Source: Klebsormidium nitens (lineage: Eukaryota > Streptophyta > Klebsormidiophyceae > Klebsormidiales > Klebsormidiaceae). Taken from it: DNA of 64,000 bases. Shown one piece after another: positions 21,674-33,400 of this stretch (within the stretch, counting starts at the first letter, position 1; each line of letters opens with the position of its first letter). A program made the translations under genes and the position numbers. Under the pieces are notes generated by a model. The model did not search any database. It was not told the origin of the DNA and saw only the letters and a program-made list of their open reading frames with translations. The stretch is taken from positions 78,987 to 142,986 of the forward strand of contig DF237017.1 of assembly GCA_000708835.1 (NCBI GenBank), in the 5' to 3' direction.

Positions 21674-24497
21674 TCAATCGAACCGCACGGGACCTTGACA
21701 CGTGAACCCGCCGTCAATAGTTACCACACTTCCGGTGGTGAAGCCGGACGCGTTTCTGCTGGCGAGCATCAAAAGTGGGCCCAATAAATCTGCCCCTACG
21801 TCTCCAAACTTCTGCAGGGGGGTCGCCGCCCTAATGCTTTCGCCGGCAGGTGTCGTCAGCATTTTCCGGCTCATATCCGTGAGGAACCACCCAGGGTTTA
21901 TGCAGTTAACCCGGATGTTGTGAGGCGCCAGTTCGACTGCCAGCGCTTTCGTACATTGAACAACAGCAGCCTGCAATAAAAGCAAACTTCTCAATGACGC
22001 GATTCTTAAATTTTTGGCACCCATCCATTATTTCTGTTATGGAAGGCAAACGAAGACGCTTGCAATCGATGAACAAAAACGAAAGACCAAGACATCCTTG
22101 GGCTTCGTTCCGTGATTCGGGGGACGTGTCAGAGAATTCTGCCGTAAGTGATCGTTTCCAACCAAATTTGAAGTCCCTTCTGTCTTGCAGGGACTCTAGG
22201 AGGGAACCGATTTTTGAAACGTAATCATCTTTTCTAGATGGCGTCTTGCCCCAAAGAATTGAAGAGCAGTATCGGTCAGACGCACATGGGGAAGTTCTGA
22301 AACATTTGGGAAGAACGGGCAAAGGAAGTACTTCATACGCCGAAGGCTTTGTACGAATGTCTGACCTCAAATTCCGTTGGCCAATCGACGGCTCTACTTC
22401 ACAGGGGTCATCAGACAAAGAAGCACGCCGTCACTCACCGTCCTCGCTTCACTCCAATCAACACGGAACTCACTCAAGCTGATCTTGCTAAGGTTTGGGG
22501 TGACGCATTTCTTTTTTTGTATCTCACGCACAGATTTAAGTTTGTGGTAGTTCGACCCACCTTCGACGAGCAGTAGTTGGCGTGACCCGAGAATTGTGGG
22601 GCGAGCATCGTGCCTCCGCTTATGGACGCGATGTTGATGAAATTGCCTGGCAGGTTTGCCGGAATCAGCTGCAACAGACGTTCTGTGAGGATGAGCTGAC
22701 GAACCGTATAAGGTCGTTCATAGGGGTGTCTAACGACCTTGAATAGGGCGTCTGAACCACGTGGTTGCGCGGCAATCCTACAATTGTACGTTCTTAATCA
22801 CACCTTGCCCAAGCTTTGATCACGTGGTATCCCTTTGAGCGATTTGAAATACTGGCCGACTGGTCGCGACAGCACTATTAATCACACGACGGCCTCTTGA
22901 AGGCCGTGTGAACTTGTATGTAATGTTTACTCTGTGAGCTGCGCAGTCCTTCGCTATCTCTGACTCTTGGAATGTTGCTGGGTTTGCCGTTCGGAATGCT
23001 CACATCCAAATTTCTCCAGTGCCAACAAACAAGACATGCCTGCAGAACGAGACTCCAAAGCACAAAGGTAATGAATGTTTGAATGGGGCTCTGAAAGGAA
23101 GATTAGCGGAGCCTTGAACCAGTCGTCTGCCTTGATTTCCGTTCATCGCCCGTCCAAGTTCGTTTCAGAAAGCTCTTTGGAAATTTCGAAGAAAGGTCAA
23201 GACCATTCTGGGGGAAACAGCCAACTCTCACTGGTCGTACCTGAAACTAACACAAGCTCTATTCACCTCCAAACTTGATCAGATCAACTGGCAAAACATT
23301 CATTGCTGTCCTTCATTTTGCCTCCTCACCTTGCGAGCCACCAGCTTTGACAGCGTCATCAGCCCCCGCACGTTGACGCTCATGACGTGGTCAAAGTCCG
23401 CTTGGTCAAACTCCAGGTTTGGGAGGCTTTTTCCATCCACCCCCGCATTGTTTACGAGAATGTCGATGCAGCCAAAAGCCTGCCAGGCCTGATCGACTGC
23501 TGGCTCTATCTCTGACTCTGATTTGGAGAGGTCTAACAGGACGGCTTTAGCTTGACCAGGCTTGGGTTGTGTGTCAGATTGAGAGGAGCTGGAAAGGTTG
23601 TTGAGCTCTTCTACAAGTGCCTCCAGTGGTTCTGATCGACGGGCTGCAGATGGAGGGAAAACGTTCAATACCAGCGGAAGATCGAGAACTCTTTGTTCGT
23701 GGGCCTTGGCAAAAAGACAAGCTTGAAAGACTTCTGGGAAGTGAATACTGTCTGACGCTTGCAAGTTGGACCACACACTCGCTTCGACTAACATGAGAGG
23801 CAACAAGCATCTCAGTGCACAACCAGCTTTACAAATAGAAGCTCGAGCATAATCCTGAAAAGAAAGGTGTGGACAAGCAATGCATCACTTGGGGGCAAAA
23901 CCTCGGTTCCCCATGGAGGAAAAGATGCTGAGAAGCTGACTCAATTGGAGCAGATGCAAGCTTTCAGCAGAACCACTTCAGGAATAGAAGCTGGATAGAA
24001 CTGCCCCGATGTACATTGCAATCCGTAGCCAGCAATTTGACAACCTCCAATGTCAAGCTACTGACTGCTAGCCCCTGTGTGAGATTGGTACTTTACAGAC
24101 CTAGCAACCACCCCCAACAAGAGGCACATGGGCTTCAGTCGCAGCATTGCTTTTAGGGCAAGTTCTTCCGTCTCCTGGCTGCAATGAATGATCCCTGAAT
24201 TTGACAGTGACATATGCATGCACCTATGAACTGGCTACCTCTGGTGGTGGTGCACAATTTCCATAAGATCATCTTAACCTAACCCTGACATCTTGATGGT
24301 TGCCTGGATCAGAAGTAGTCCCACCCACGTCTGATAGTCTTTTGAAACTCACCGGCCACAACAACATTGGCGCCGCACTTGGCCAGTTGGTGCGCGAATG
24401 CTGCACCAAATCCTGATGGTGAGCTGCAACCGGTGATGAGAGCAGTCCTCCCAGATACGTCAAATAGCTGGTGGAGGTCCATTTCAGTTGCTACCAC
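21674..24497 (-). CDS. Classical short-chain dehydrogenase/reductase (4 exons)
   Basis: Exons 5' to 3': 24497-24353, 23643-23330, 22668-22561, 21970-21674; 287 residues, all GT-AG. Landmarks of the classical SDR fold are visible. The dinucleotide-binding TG...GFG (Thr22-Gly31) carries two extra residues compared with TGxxxGxG. AARR at the end of strand 2 suggests NADP(H) preference. NNAG is at residues 113-116. The catalytic Ser lies in NIASISGG, the active-site YxxxK is Tyr185-Lys189, then NPGW and TIDGG. These enzymes oxidise or reduce alcohols and ketones in a Rossmann fold; the substrate cannot be told. No organelle signal is evident. An internal Met at residue 6 could also start the protein, since MVATE precedes MDLHQLF. 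Confidence 0.92.
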
Positions 24498-25397
24498 GTC
24501 ATCCAGCTTCCTATCCGTTTGGCAACTTGCATGGGGCTTGATCCCCTCGTCCCTCCATGTTGTTCGAGTTTTAGGGTTTGCGCCAGCTAGGCCAAATGTA
24601 GTGCATGCGCAGAAACCCTAAAAGCTGGGTTAAAACTTCTCGGCCCGCGGGCGGCAGGCTTGCATGGGCTACCAAGTTATGGATGGGGCCGTCCGTCGGT
24701 TTAGAAGAGGCTTACCGTTTGGGGGAGGTTTAGGTCTTGTGAAGGGTCCAACCATGACATGCTTCAAGTGCCCTGGGCGCTGTGATCTCGCAAGCACTGC
24801 GGGCCAATCGTTGTACACGTACATATACTTCAGCGTGCAGACATGCAGAGCCTAGGAGTCGTGCGTTTCTCATTACAGGGGCCAGTATATGTTATAGGAG
24901 GCCAAGGTTTCTGCCTATGTCAAGTTGAAAGTACTACATCTCGATTGAGACTTGAAGATTGATTTATCAGAGCATGTTTTGTAAAGACAATGATGATTGC
25001 GTCCGTGTATGTAAGGCCTCATGAGCCTCTCCAAGATGCGTTTGGTCTCGGGCCGTTTAGATGATTAAGCGTCTCGTCCTAGAGCAAGTGTCCGGAGATC
25101 CTATGAAGCGCCATGTGGATGAGTAGATGCGCCGTTGCCAGGTCGGACACAAGCACTTTTCTACTAGTGGAACCGAGACGGTTGTTCGGAACAGAATAAT
25201 CTGCTAATAGACATACACCGCACTTCGCAGCAACTCGTGTTGCACGTTACTAACATGCTTTGCTCTAACAGAAAAGCTCTCGTTTTCAAAACGAAAAGCT
25301 TTGTTCAATGTAAAATCTTTGGACTCCAATTCGACGTCCTACTCGTAGTCACCTGCGACTGCAGAATAGGTTCTGACGTGCAATATCTCAGAATCCC
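24498..25397. other. Spacer between tandem minus-strand genes
   Basis: About 0.9 kb holding the promoter of the SDR gene on its left part and the 3' end of the WD40 gene on its right. Apart from paired telo-boxes near 24569-24623, nothing is recognised. The composition is ordinary. Confidence 0.45.
24569..24623. promoter_or_regulatory. Inverted pair of plant telo-boxes upstream of the SDR gene
   Basis: TTTTAGGGTTT at 24569-24579 and its exact reverse complement AAACCCTAAAA at 24613-24623 lie 72-126 bases upstream of the SDR start codon. AAACCCTA telo-boxes are common near transcription starts of plant housekeeping genes and are bound by TRB/Myb factors. Regulatory use here is inferred. Confidence 0.5.
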
Positions 25398-28300
25398 CTA
25401 GAACCAAGACCTACGGTCGTACGGTTCGTTTGGCCACGGCTGGTTCGCTTGGGGGACCTTTTGGCTTGGGCACCGCATGAATGCATACCGTATGAAGAGG
25501 TGGTTGCCCGCATCCCATCGAGCCGGGAAATCCTTGACCCCGTGTCGCGCTGGTCTGGGCCACCGATAGGGCTCTCCGTGGTTTTCCGGGTCGATAACGT
25601 CCTCGTAATACTCACCCATGCCACAGTCGTCAAGATGCGGACATGACGTGATCGCTAGCAATGATTGGGAGGGTTCGGTCCAAAAAAGTGCTGACACGTG
25701 GTTGTTGCCGGTGCTCAGCTCGTAGAGGCTGCGCAGCATGCGCAGGTCCCATGCGAGGACCGACTCGTTCCGTCCCCCAGTGAAGCAAAACGGGTAGCCG
25801 CCCTCCGCTGCAACTAGAGCGACGCCCCATAGGCTCTCGTCACTTCGGTCCTGCTTAGGAAAAACATCAGAGTGCGTTTCCGGATCCGGAGTGGTTCGAA
25901 AACCGTCTTCCAGGTATACACCTTGTAGATGCGTGCAACGAGCACTCTAATCTGCTGACTTCTGCTTCGTGAAAGCGTCGTACAAGCATCGAAGGTCCTG
26001 AAGAACTTCCGTGAAAAGACATCCAGTCCTTTCGGATTCAGACCTCGCATGCTATCGAACTCTATGGGCGAAAATAGGAAGGCGTCCCGGCAGGCCCTAT
26101 CGGAAAGCTTGATTACAATCTCGGCACTTACGCACTGAGATGATCTTCCAAAGACTGCCGAAAGCGCATAAGGACAGCATGAAGATCATCATTCTCCTTC
26201 TTTTAAAAGTACTCTGCCTCAAGCCGGAAAATCTGGATAATCGGGTCTGATTCCTAGCAACCGATGTAAAGGCTCACTATATCTGCAGAACTAGGACCGT
26301 TGCCGATCGCCTGCGGCAAGAACAGGAAAAAGAAACCCAAAAAAGGGATAAAAGGGCGAGACCCCTATTTCGGACGCCTCACCTTGAGCGTACAGACGGC
26401 CCCGCCTGTCCGCACGTCCCAGACCCGCGCGCTCGCATCCCAGCTCGCGCTCGCAACTAGGTTCGGGAGCCCCGCCGCCGCGCTGATCTGCACAACCTGC
26501 TTCTTATGCCCGGTAAACGTCGTCGAGATCTTTCCTCGCTCTAGATCGAAGACATGGAGCGTCGTGCCCCGGTTTCTGGTGGCAGCGAGAGATGGGGAAG
26601 CGGCGACGCTGGTCGGGAGAGCGAGGAGTGACTTGAACGTAACTGGGATGTCGAAAGAGCCGTGGGCGGGTTGGCCGCGGGTGACTTCGACGTCGTATAT
26701 ATCGCCTTCGTCCTGTAGAGGAATACTCAAGTTTTTGAGCGAGGTTCTAGCTAGTGTACGCTATGAAAAGGTCCGTTCACTGAGCTTTATCCGCGCTATT
26801 CAGGGCGAATGAAGGAGACCGGGTTGCGAATGTTAGAGTAAGCTGTAGAGAATTTGACGTGCGGAACAAGTAAAGAAGCGGAAGACGATGTGGTAAGTTT
26901 TGCGAGCAGGTAAACAAATTTGTATCCTAACCCTCCCTCTTTGGACCAACATTTGCAAAACCGTAACGTTCGAAAAAGCGACGAAGCTGAGGTAAACAGT
27001 ATCCTAGACCATGTCACGATCAGTCAGCAAGTCGCTGTCTGACTTGGGATCCGACTGAAAGTCTTGCCCATGGAAATTGACTCGATTGTGGAAAAACATT
27101 CGATCTGACATTCTCCACCTGATTCAATGATGAAAGCCAACTTGCAAGAGCATGAGGATAGCGAGGTTCGCGCTTGTCTAATCTAGGGGTTAGCTGACGG
27201 TCCGGAGTGTGATTCAGTGGTATAAAATGGTCAGTCAATTGAAAGTGCTAGATTGGAAAGAGAGTGCAGAAGAGTTGGCCCTAGTCAAGACATACTAAGC
27301 AGACTGTTAAGAACACTCACCAACATCGAGGAGCTGAGCCGATTCTCGTACTTCTCCTCGAACTCTTCTCGCTCCTCTTCGGTCATGCTACTATCATAGT
27401 CCTGCACTTCACATCAAAGAAAAGATATGACTCTGATATTGTGCCTGATAACGCTGCGGGATGCAAGAAACATTCACAAGGTTTCTATAGCGGAGTGATT
27501 TGAGGACGCTCAAATTGTGCAGAAGCAAGCTGTCGAGAAAACCATGCTGAGCCCGCTCCTCGGTTCAGAAAAGCCGACGAGAGAAGCACTCAGGGCTCGA
27601 GCTACGCCTTACACATTGGCGTTAATAAGGCAACTTCGAAACGCGTCAAAAAAGCTTTATCCGCTGCAATTTGGTGTTTGCTGTCAGATAAAGCGTTCAC
27701 GAACGAGGCTGGCAAGCAAAATTGCAGAAGTGTCGGCATACTGCACATGTGCGTCCGCGCTCTAAGCTCCTTGGTTCTTGATTTCTTTGGCTTGTCACTC
27801 GACTTTGTTTCAGACACTGCTTCGGAGATGCAACAGATGCACAGCCTACTGCAAAAGACATCCTTTCCCGATGATACCCAAACTTCGACCCATTCCTTCT
27901 CCAGGAGACGTGCAACTTCAACATCGAAAAAGCCCCCAGTATCTGAAAACGAATTCCGTTTGTCATACATAGTAATCTTACCGTCAGTTCGCCAGACGAA
28001 ACGTCCTCTTTGTGCTCCTTGATCTCGCCCAGCTTCCAGTACTTGATCGTATTTCCCACAGAGGCGTACAGCCTATCTTCATTGATTGCAAGCCCCAGCA
28101 CCTCGCCTCCGGCCTGCAGACACACCGCAAGTATTCACTTGACACGGAAAGTGCGAGCATGCGGAGCAGGCTTCTGCCAGAAGAAGGCTCTTTAGGCAGG
28201 GTCAAGGCAGAAAAGCGAACCGCTCACTATACAAACAATGGGAAGTCGAAACGAACAGACCTTAGGAAGCACCAGACAACGGTTTAATCCAGATACTCCA

Positions 28301-29873
28301 TCAAACTGAGAAACCTAGAACCACAGCAATTGCAAAATTCATCAAAAATTAGTTGAACGTATAAGCTCAAGGGGACGTGATCAGGCTAGACTGGATGCGC
28401 CAGAGGAAAAGCAGAGGAGTTGTTCCCCGAGAATTGTCAAAGACACATAGCTTACCATACCTGGAGCGTGCGCTTGCAAGGCAGTTCCGGATCATTAAAA
28501 GGGAAGGCCTTGATACGAGAATCGCCACAGGCCCAAACGAGACCGTGCTCATCATCCACACAAGTTGCGGAACCTGGAGAGACACAGCAAGCATTTCGAA
28601 CTCAGCCGTAATGAAATCTGGACAGCGTGAACACCTTCGAGGTTGCCATCACCAGCTGCTTGTCGGGACAATACTGCGAACACGGCTTGGAGAGAGTAGA
28701 ATTCGAAGTGCTGCACCGCCTGATAAGAAATCATGCAAAATGTCTCCAAGAGCTGAGATGGATTCAGCCTCCACTTCACCAAGAAGAGACGTCTTCCTTG
28801 CTACTTCGAATGATTGACTTGCCTGGCTCCCAGAACCCGGGGTTTCTGAAAGAATCAATGAACAACTTGTCCCCAGCCCCTGGCCCATAGGTTTCTCCTT
28901 CTTCTTCTTCCTTTTCTAACTTGGCACTTCCATGTTGCACTCGTTCCTCTTCTTCATCTCCCTCTGCGGCTTCATCTTGCTCAGTCCGGCGCCTGCATAT
29001 CATCAGATGAGGGGCCCAGCGTTTGTATCCTGATGCGCCCTGCAACAGAAACTTTTCATCGTGAAAAAGTTTCTGGTTCATCTTTCCAAGCTTCGGTCTC
29101 TGAGCATCAGGACAAAGAATTCTGAGAGTACATAGTCCTAGAAGTTATTCTAATCAGCAATGAAGAATTTCAGCGCGTTACATGGCTGGTCAGGTTGCTC
29201 TGGAGTCTGCAATGAAGATGCAAACAATCTCTACGTGAGACTTCACCGATATCAGAGGACAGAACTCGCCAATGGAAGATGTAAAGCCCGTGCTTTAAGC
29301 GGGGCTACCTTTGAATTTAGCCAAGCAGTACATGAAGCTCACCGTCATAGCCACCACCTCCCCATTCTCGTTCGCTGAGGACCCATAGATGAACGGGTGG
29401 CATTCCTGAGTGATGACCTCACAGCGCCCTTGATGGATGTTCTCTCTTGCCTCGGAAATCTCAGTCGACCGCTCATACTTGGCATCAAAGCGCGCAAGGC
29501 GGCTGCTCTGATCCGATGGTGCAGGCCCTGACTCAGATCCAAACATCGATTTGTAGAGCGCTTGCTTCTCTGCAAGTAAGGCTGGGGGCAGCAGCCCTGG
29601 CAAGAAGACAGTCATTTCATGAGCGATGGCGCCACCAGGCAATTTAGATCCCAGACTAGTTTGCACGACCACTCCACAGTCCTGCTGACCAGAAGTGGTG
29701 GCAACTGGAGGTGGTGTTCGCTGCTGCTCAGAAGAAAGAGGCTCAGACGTCTCGTTTCCTATACTTCCAGGAACCTGTCGTAGCTGGCGCTTCATGTTCG
29801 CTGGACCTTCCATAGGCCGTAATGTTCGTTTCTTACTGCTTTGACCCGTAATGTGTGGATTGGCCTCTGCCAT
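25398..29873 (-). CDS. WD40-repeat protein of unknown function (9 exons)
   Basis: Exons 5' to 3': 29873-29343, 29039-28823, 28685-28635, 28573-28461, 28314-28261, 28113-27982, 27401-27321, 26712-26383, 25850-25398; 653 residues, phase-consistent. The N-terminal 180 residues are low in complexity, then an acidic stretch (GDEEEE, KEEEEGE) leads into beta-propeller blades. Recognisable blades include GLVWACGDSRIKAF, LYASVGNTIKYWKL, GTTLHVFDLERGKISTTF with ASASWDASARVWDVR, and FTGGRNESVLAWDLR. The C-terminal end contains a Trp/Pro-rich segment, HGEPYRWPRPARHG, outside the propeller, ending in DRRSWF. WD40 propellers scaffold complexes; no specific family was recognised. Intron 2 is read as GC-AG (CCAG before GCAAGT), since GT alternatives break the phase. 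The exon 3 acceptor could be 12 bases further downstream. The gene is head to head with the TMEM214-like gene. Confidence 0.78.
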
Positions 29874-29996
29874 TTCTCTTCACATTATGGTCCCACATCA
29901 GCATTTTTTGAGATTCAGATTAGAAATGGAACGGGGCACCTTTCGTGATTATGGAAGGGTAGCAGCAAGGAGGAGCATAAAATTGTCCCCAGTAAA

Positions 29997-30030
29997 GTGT
30001 CCGCCTCCTTTGTGACGTGTCCGCCTCCTT
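29997..30030. promoter_or_regulatory. Direct repeat GTGTCCGCCTCCTT x2 in a divergent promoter
   Basis: The 14-mer occurs at 29997-30010 and 30017-30030, a 20-base spacing (about two helical turns), within the 589-base spacer between the WD40 and TMEM214-like start codons. This is a candidate factor-binding pair; the function is inferred from position only. Confidence 0.4.
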
Positions 30031-30181
30031 GAAGACTGGATTCTGTTGACAAAGAAAGTCAACAAGCTTCTTCACAATGATCAGCCGCCATCTTGGCAAA
30101 CTCCAGACGACTCCCTACCTAGCTCCTGGACCTTGAGCATTCTGAGCATTTCTAGGATTCTCCTCGTACCATTTCCCCGGC

Positions 30182-30189
30182 TATATAAG
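30182..30189 (+). promoter_or_regulatory. TATA-like box upstream of the TMEM214-like gene
   Basis: TATATAAG lies about 275 bases upstream of the ATG at 30463, in the divergent spacer. It is the best TATA match in the spacer. Its use is not proven. Confidence 0.35.
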
Positions 30190-30462
30190 TGATTGGGTGT
30201 TGAGCTAGTATAGTACGGCAGGTGAAATGTTTTGCGCTTGATTCATGACTTCGAAGTAATGTGAATGAATTGATGGGACTGCAGGATCCCGCCTGCTTAT
30301 ACCCAAGCTACTGGTCATTTTCACCGTTAACCGGCCACAGCCGCCCAGCTTCTTGCTCTGTAGGCAGCCCATAGGCGCATTCTCGCAGGCTGCCTTCACA
30401 AATCAGACAAGGTTGTGCATTGAAATTGCAAAGCTGAAGGCGCTCGGGTGAAGTGGTTCAAA

Positions 30463-33400
30463 ATGGCTGACTCCGTTTATGGGAATGGGTCTCTGAGCTC
30501 CGGGCATCAGCCGCACCATGCCTGGCAGCAGGTGACGGACAAGAAGGCAAAGCGGAGGCAGGAGGCTAAGGAGAAGAAGAGTGCGTCTAGCACGGCGAAT
30601 GGATCGAGCACGGCAGTCGACTCAAACCAGGGGGTTTTTGCAGCTCTTGATGCGCTTGAGGGCCGGCAAGCTGCAACTAGGTATGAGGACGATGAAGAGG
30701 ACAGGGCTAGGCACACAGATGACAGCGACGAGGAGGAGCTGAGGAAACCTGCCAATGGAATCAGCGCAGAGGAGAAGAAGCCAAAGCAGAAGAAGGATAA
30801 GAAGCCGCGCGTGACGGTTGCTGAGGCTGCCTCCAAGATCGATCCTGATGATCTGCTCCAATTCCTGGAGGGTGTATCGGCAAGTGCCTAATGTGCTCAT
30901 CTCAATCAGGTCATGCATTCTTTTTGGTGATCATAGTGGTGTGGGTCGAGTTTGCTTTGCAATGGGAGTTGGTATGAGAGAGGGAGCGAGGATTGCCACC
31001 ACAATTTGCTTTGCTGTAGAAGCTCAATTGTGCACATTCCCACCTGGCAACTTTTCTTTGTGTTGATTTACAATTGACTTGATGCAAAAAAGGTGAAAAT
31101 TAAGCTTTTGAAAACAGTACAATATGTAAATGGCCAGTTTTTAATTTGGACATACGACAGGTTCAGAATTCTCTAAGCACATGTAATGAGTGTCAAAGTG
31201 TTTGATGGGAATACTTCAAATGCACCTGAGGAGAATATCATCTCAATCGGTTTCTCTTGCTGCAGGACTCTTTTGCCAGCAACTTGGAGATTCAGCTGAT
31301 GCGCTGCGCAGACTACTTTGCGCGTGCCTTCTCCTCAGTCACGACAGCATCCTTCCAGTGGCACAATATTTTGAAGGAAAACTCGCTCGTGAAGGCTTCA
31401 GAGGTAAGAATTCATGATTCCTGACCCGTTAGGCTGGTGGTGCACTGCCCCTATGTGCGTCATCTTCTATCTGTTTGGCCATCAAGGCTGTGGGACCGCC
31501 ATTCCTATCAGCTTCTTCCAGATGTTTCAATAGGCTCTGGCAAAGCACATAGTGTGGCCAGCTTAATTCAGTTCAGGAGCTGCTGCCAAGCAGCTTGTGA
31601 GCTTATATTTGTTCCTGCTTATGTACCTCCACGGGTGAGGGTGTTTGGTGTCACTTGACTTCCACATTTTCGCTCAACTTTTGCAATTCATGGCTGCAGA
31701 TCCCCCTGTCCTATGTGCCGGAGCCAGTTGTGAAGGTCACTGGAGATTGGCTGGCAAAGCGCCCGGTGTCTGCTCTGTCCAAGTTTGCTGTTCTGCTTCT
31801 GAAGATTGTGTTGGAAGAGGATGGTGCGTCAAGCAAGGGTGGGAAGCAGGCTGCGGTGGCCGCAACTGGCAAAACACAGGTAAGCCTGGATTCATCACAT
31901 GCTAGATCAGGTCCTTTCAAGTTTCAGACAGTTCACTTTGTCACGGCTGAAGTTTGATTGAGAGTCCACTTGTCGGCTTGGACCAAGCTTCTGTAGCTTT
32001 CGTATGCTCCATGCTTCTGGAGAAGGCTCGTCATGGGTTAAAAGATAGCACTTTATGCTGTCATCCTGATTGTGTCCACCTGGAGAAGCTGCATTCTATG
32101 ACCTCAATACCTCAAGCATATTTTTTCAAGTATCTTCAAAGAAGAAAGTTCCCCTTCATACTTACTTCGCTGCCCTCTTATGACAGGTCGGCATTCTGAT
32201 CGTCCTGGCAATTCTCTTGAGAAGAAGACCGGAGTCATTGCACCAGAACTTCGACACTCTGAACGTCGGCCAGCTGACAAAAGTGCCGGAGCAATTTGCC
32301 ACCCTGCAGTGGACTCTGGCACAGGTAAGCTCCTGGCAGCGTTCTTATGTTTGACGAAAAGGCCTGCGCAGCGAAAGTTCGGAGGAGCAAGTCAATCACT
32401 TACAGTCTGAACTGTATGTTAATTTTTGTCAGTCAGTTGTATTGCGGCAGTGGTCAGTCGCGGCAAACAATCTACCAAATTGCCTTGTGCTTAGTGCAAT
32501 CTCCTACGTAGAACAAAATGATGTTGCGGATTTGACCGGAATCATCTTGGCAGGCTACTCGCAGAACTCTTCCAAACGCTCCGAGAGGAGGACGCGTCAT
32601 GGATTCTCTTAGTTTCGCGTATACTTCAAATTTTCCGACGCGGCTTACTGAGAAGGTGGCCGCTCTAAAGTGCGCATCACCTGCTATTTTGGTGTCTGTG
32701 AGGCTTTCGGCTGAGCACACTGAGCTTCTTCTTCACAGATTGCGCACGGCGACCTTGCTGCAGCCCTATGGCTCTGGGCGCGGCATCTGCTGCCGCTCGC
32801 AGTCGCCAAGAACGCGTCTCCGGCCACGAGGGACACCGTCTTGCAATTCGTCGAGAAGTGAGTACCAGTCTTCCGTATTCGAATAATGGGATCCATGCGC
32901 GTGCCGTGTTAATATATGCTGATACATTTGATTGCTTCGCCTTGGTACCCAATCAACAAGGGCCGGTTATCTGACCGATACTGCACAACCGTTCCTTCAG
33001 ACCCGGCACTTCAGAAGACTCGCTCTGTGCACCTCTTGGATACTAGAAACTCAGGCTTGCGCCCCTTTTAAAAATGGATATCAAATGGTTTTGCAGTGTC
33101 ATTCTGGCCAACCCCAAGAAGGGCAAGTCCGTGCTGATGAACGCTGCGGGCAGGAAGGGGCAGGACCGCCTGGTGCCGCCTGCCGCTTTGGACCAGGTCA
33201 CACGGGCCGCGTTCCCCGTCGAAGCAGCTCGAACGAAGGTGAGCCCCGGTTCTCGAAACGCTTCGCATCAGTGAGAAGCGAGCCTTGTCGCTCCAGAAGA
33301 ACCATAACGACGTCGGGAAGTTTTTTTGGCATAAGGATTGAGAATTGCCAGGGTCGTGCTTCTCGAATCATGGTATGAACATGGTGATATGTGCATCTTA

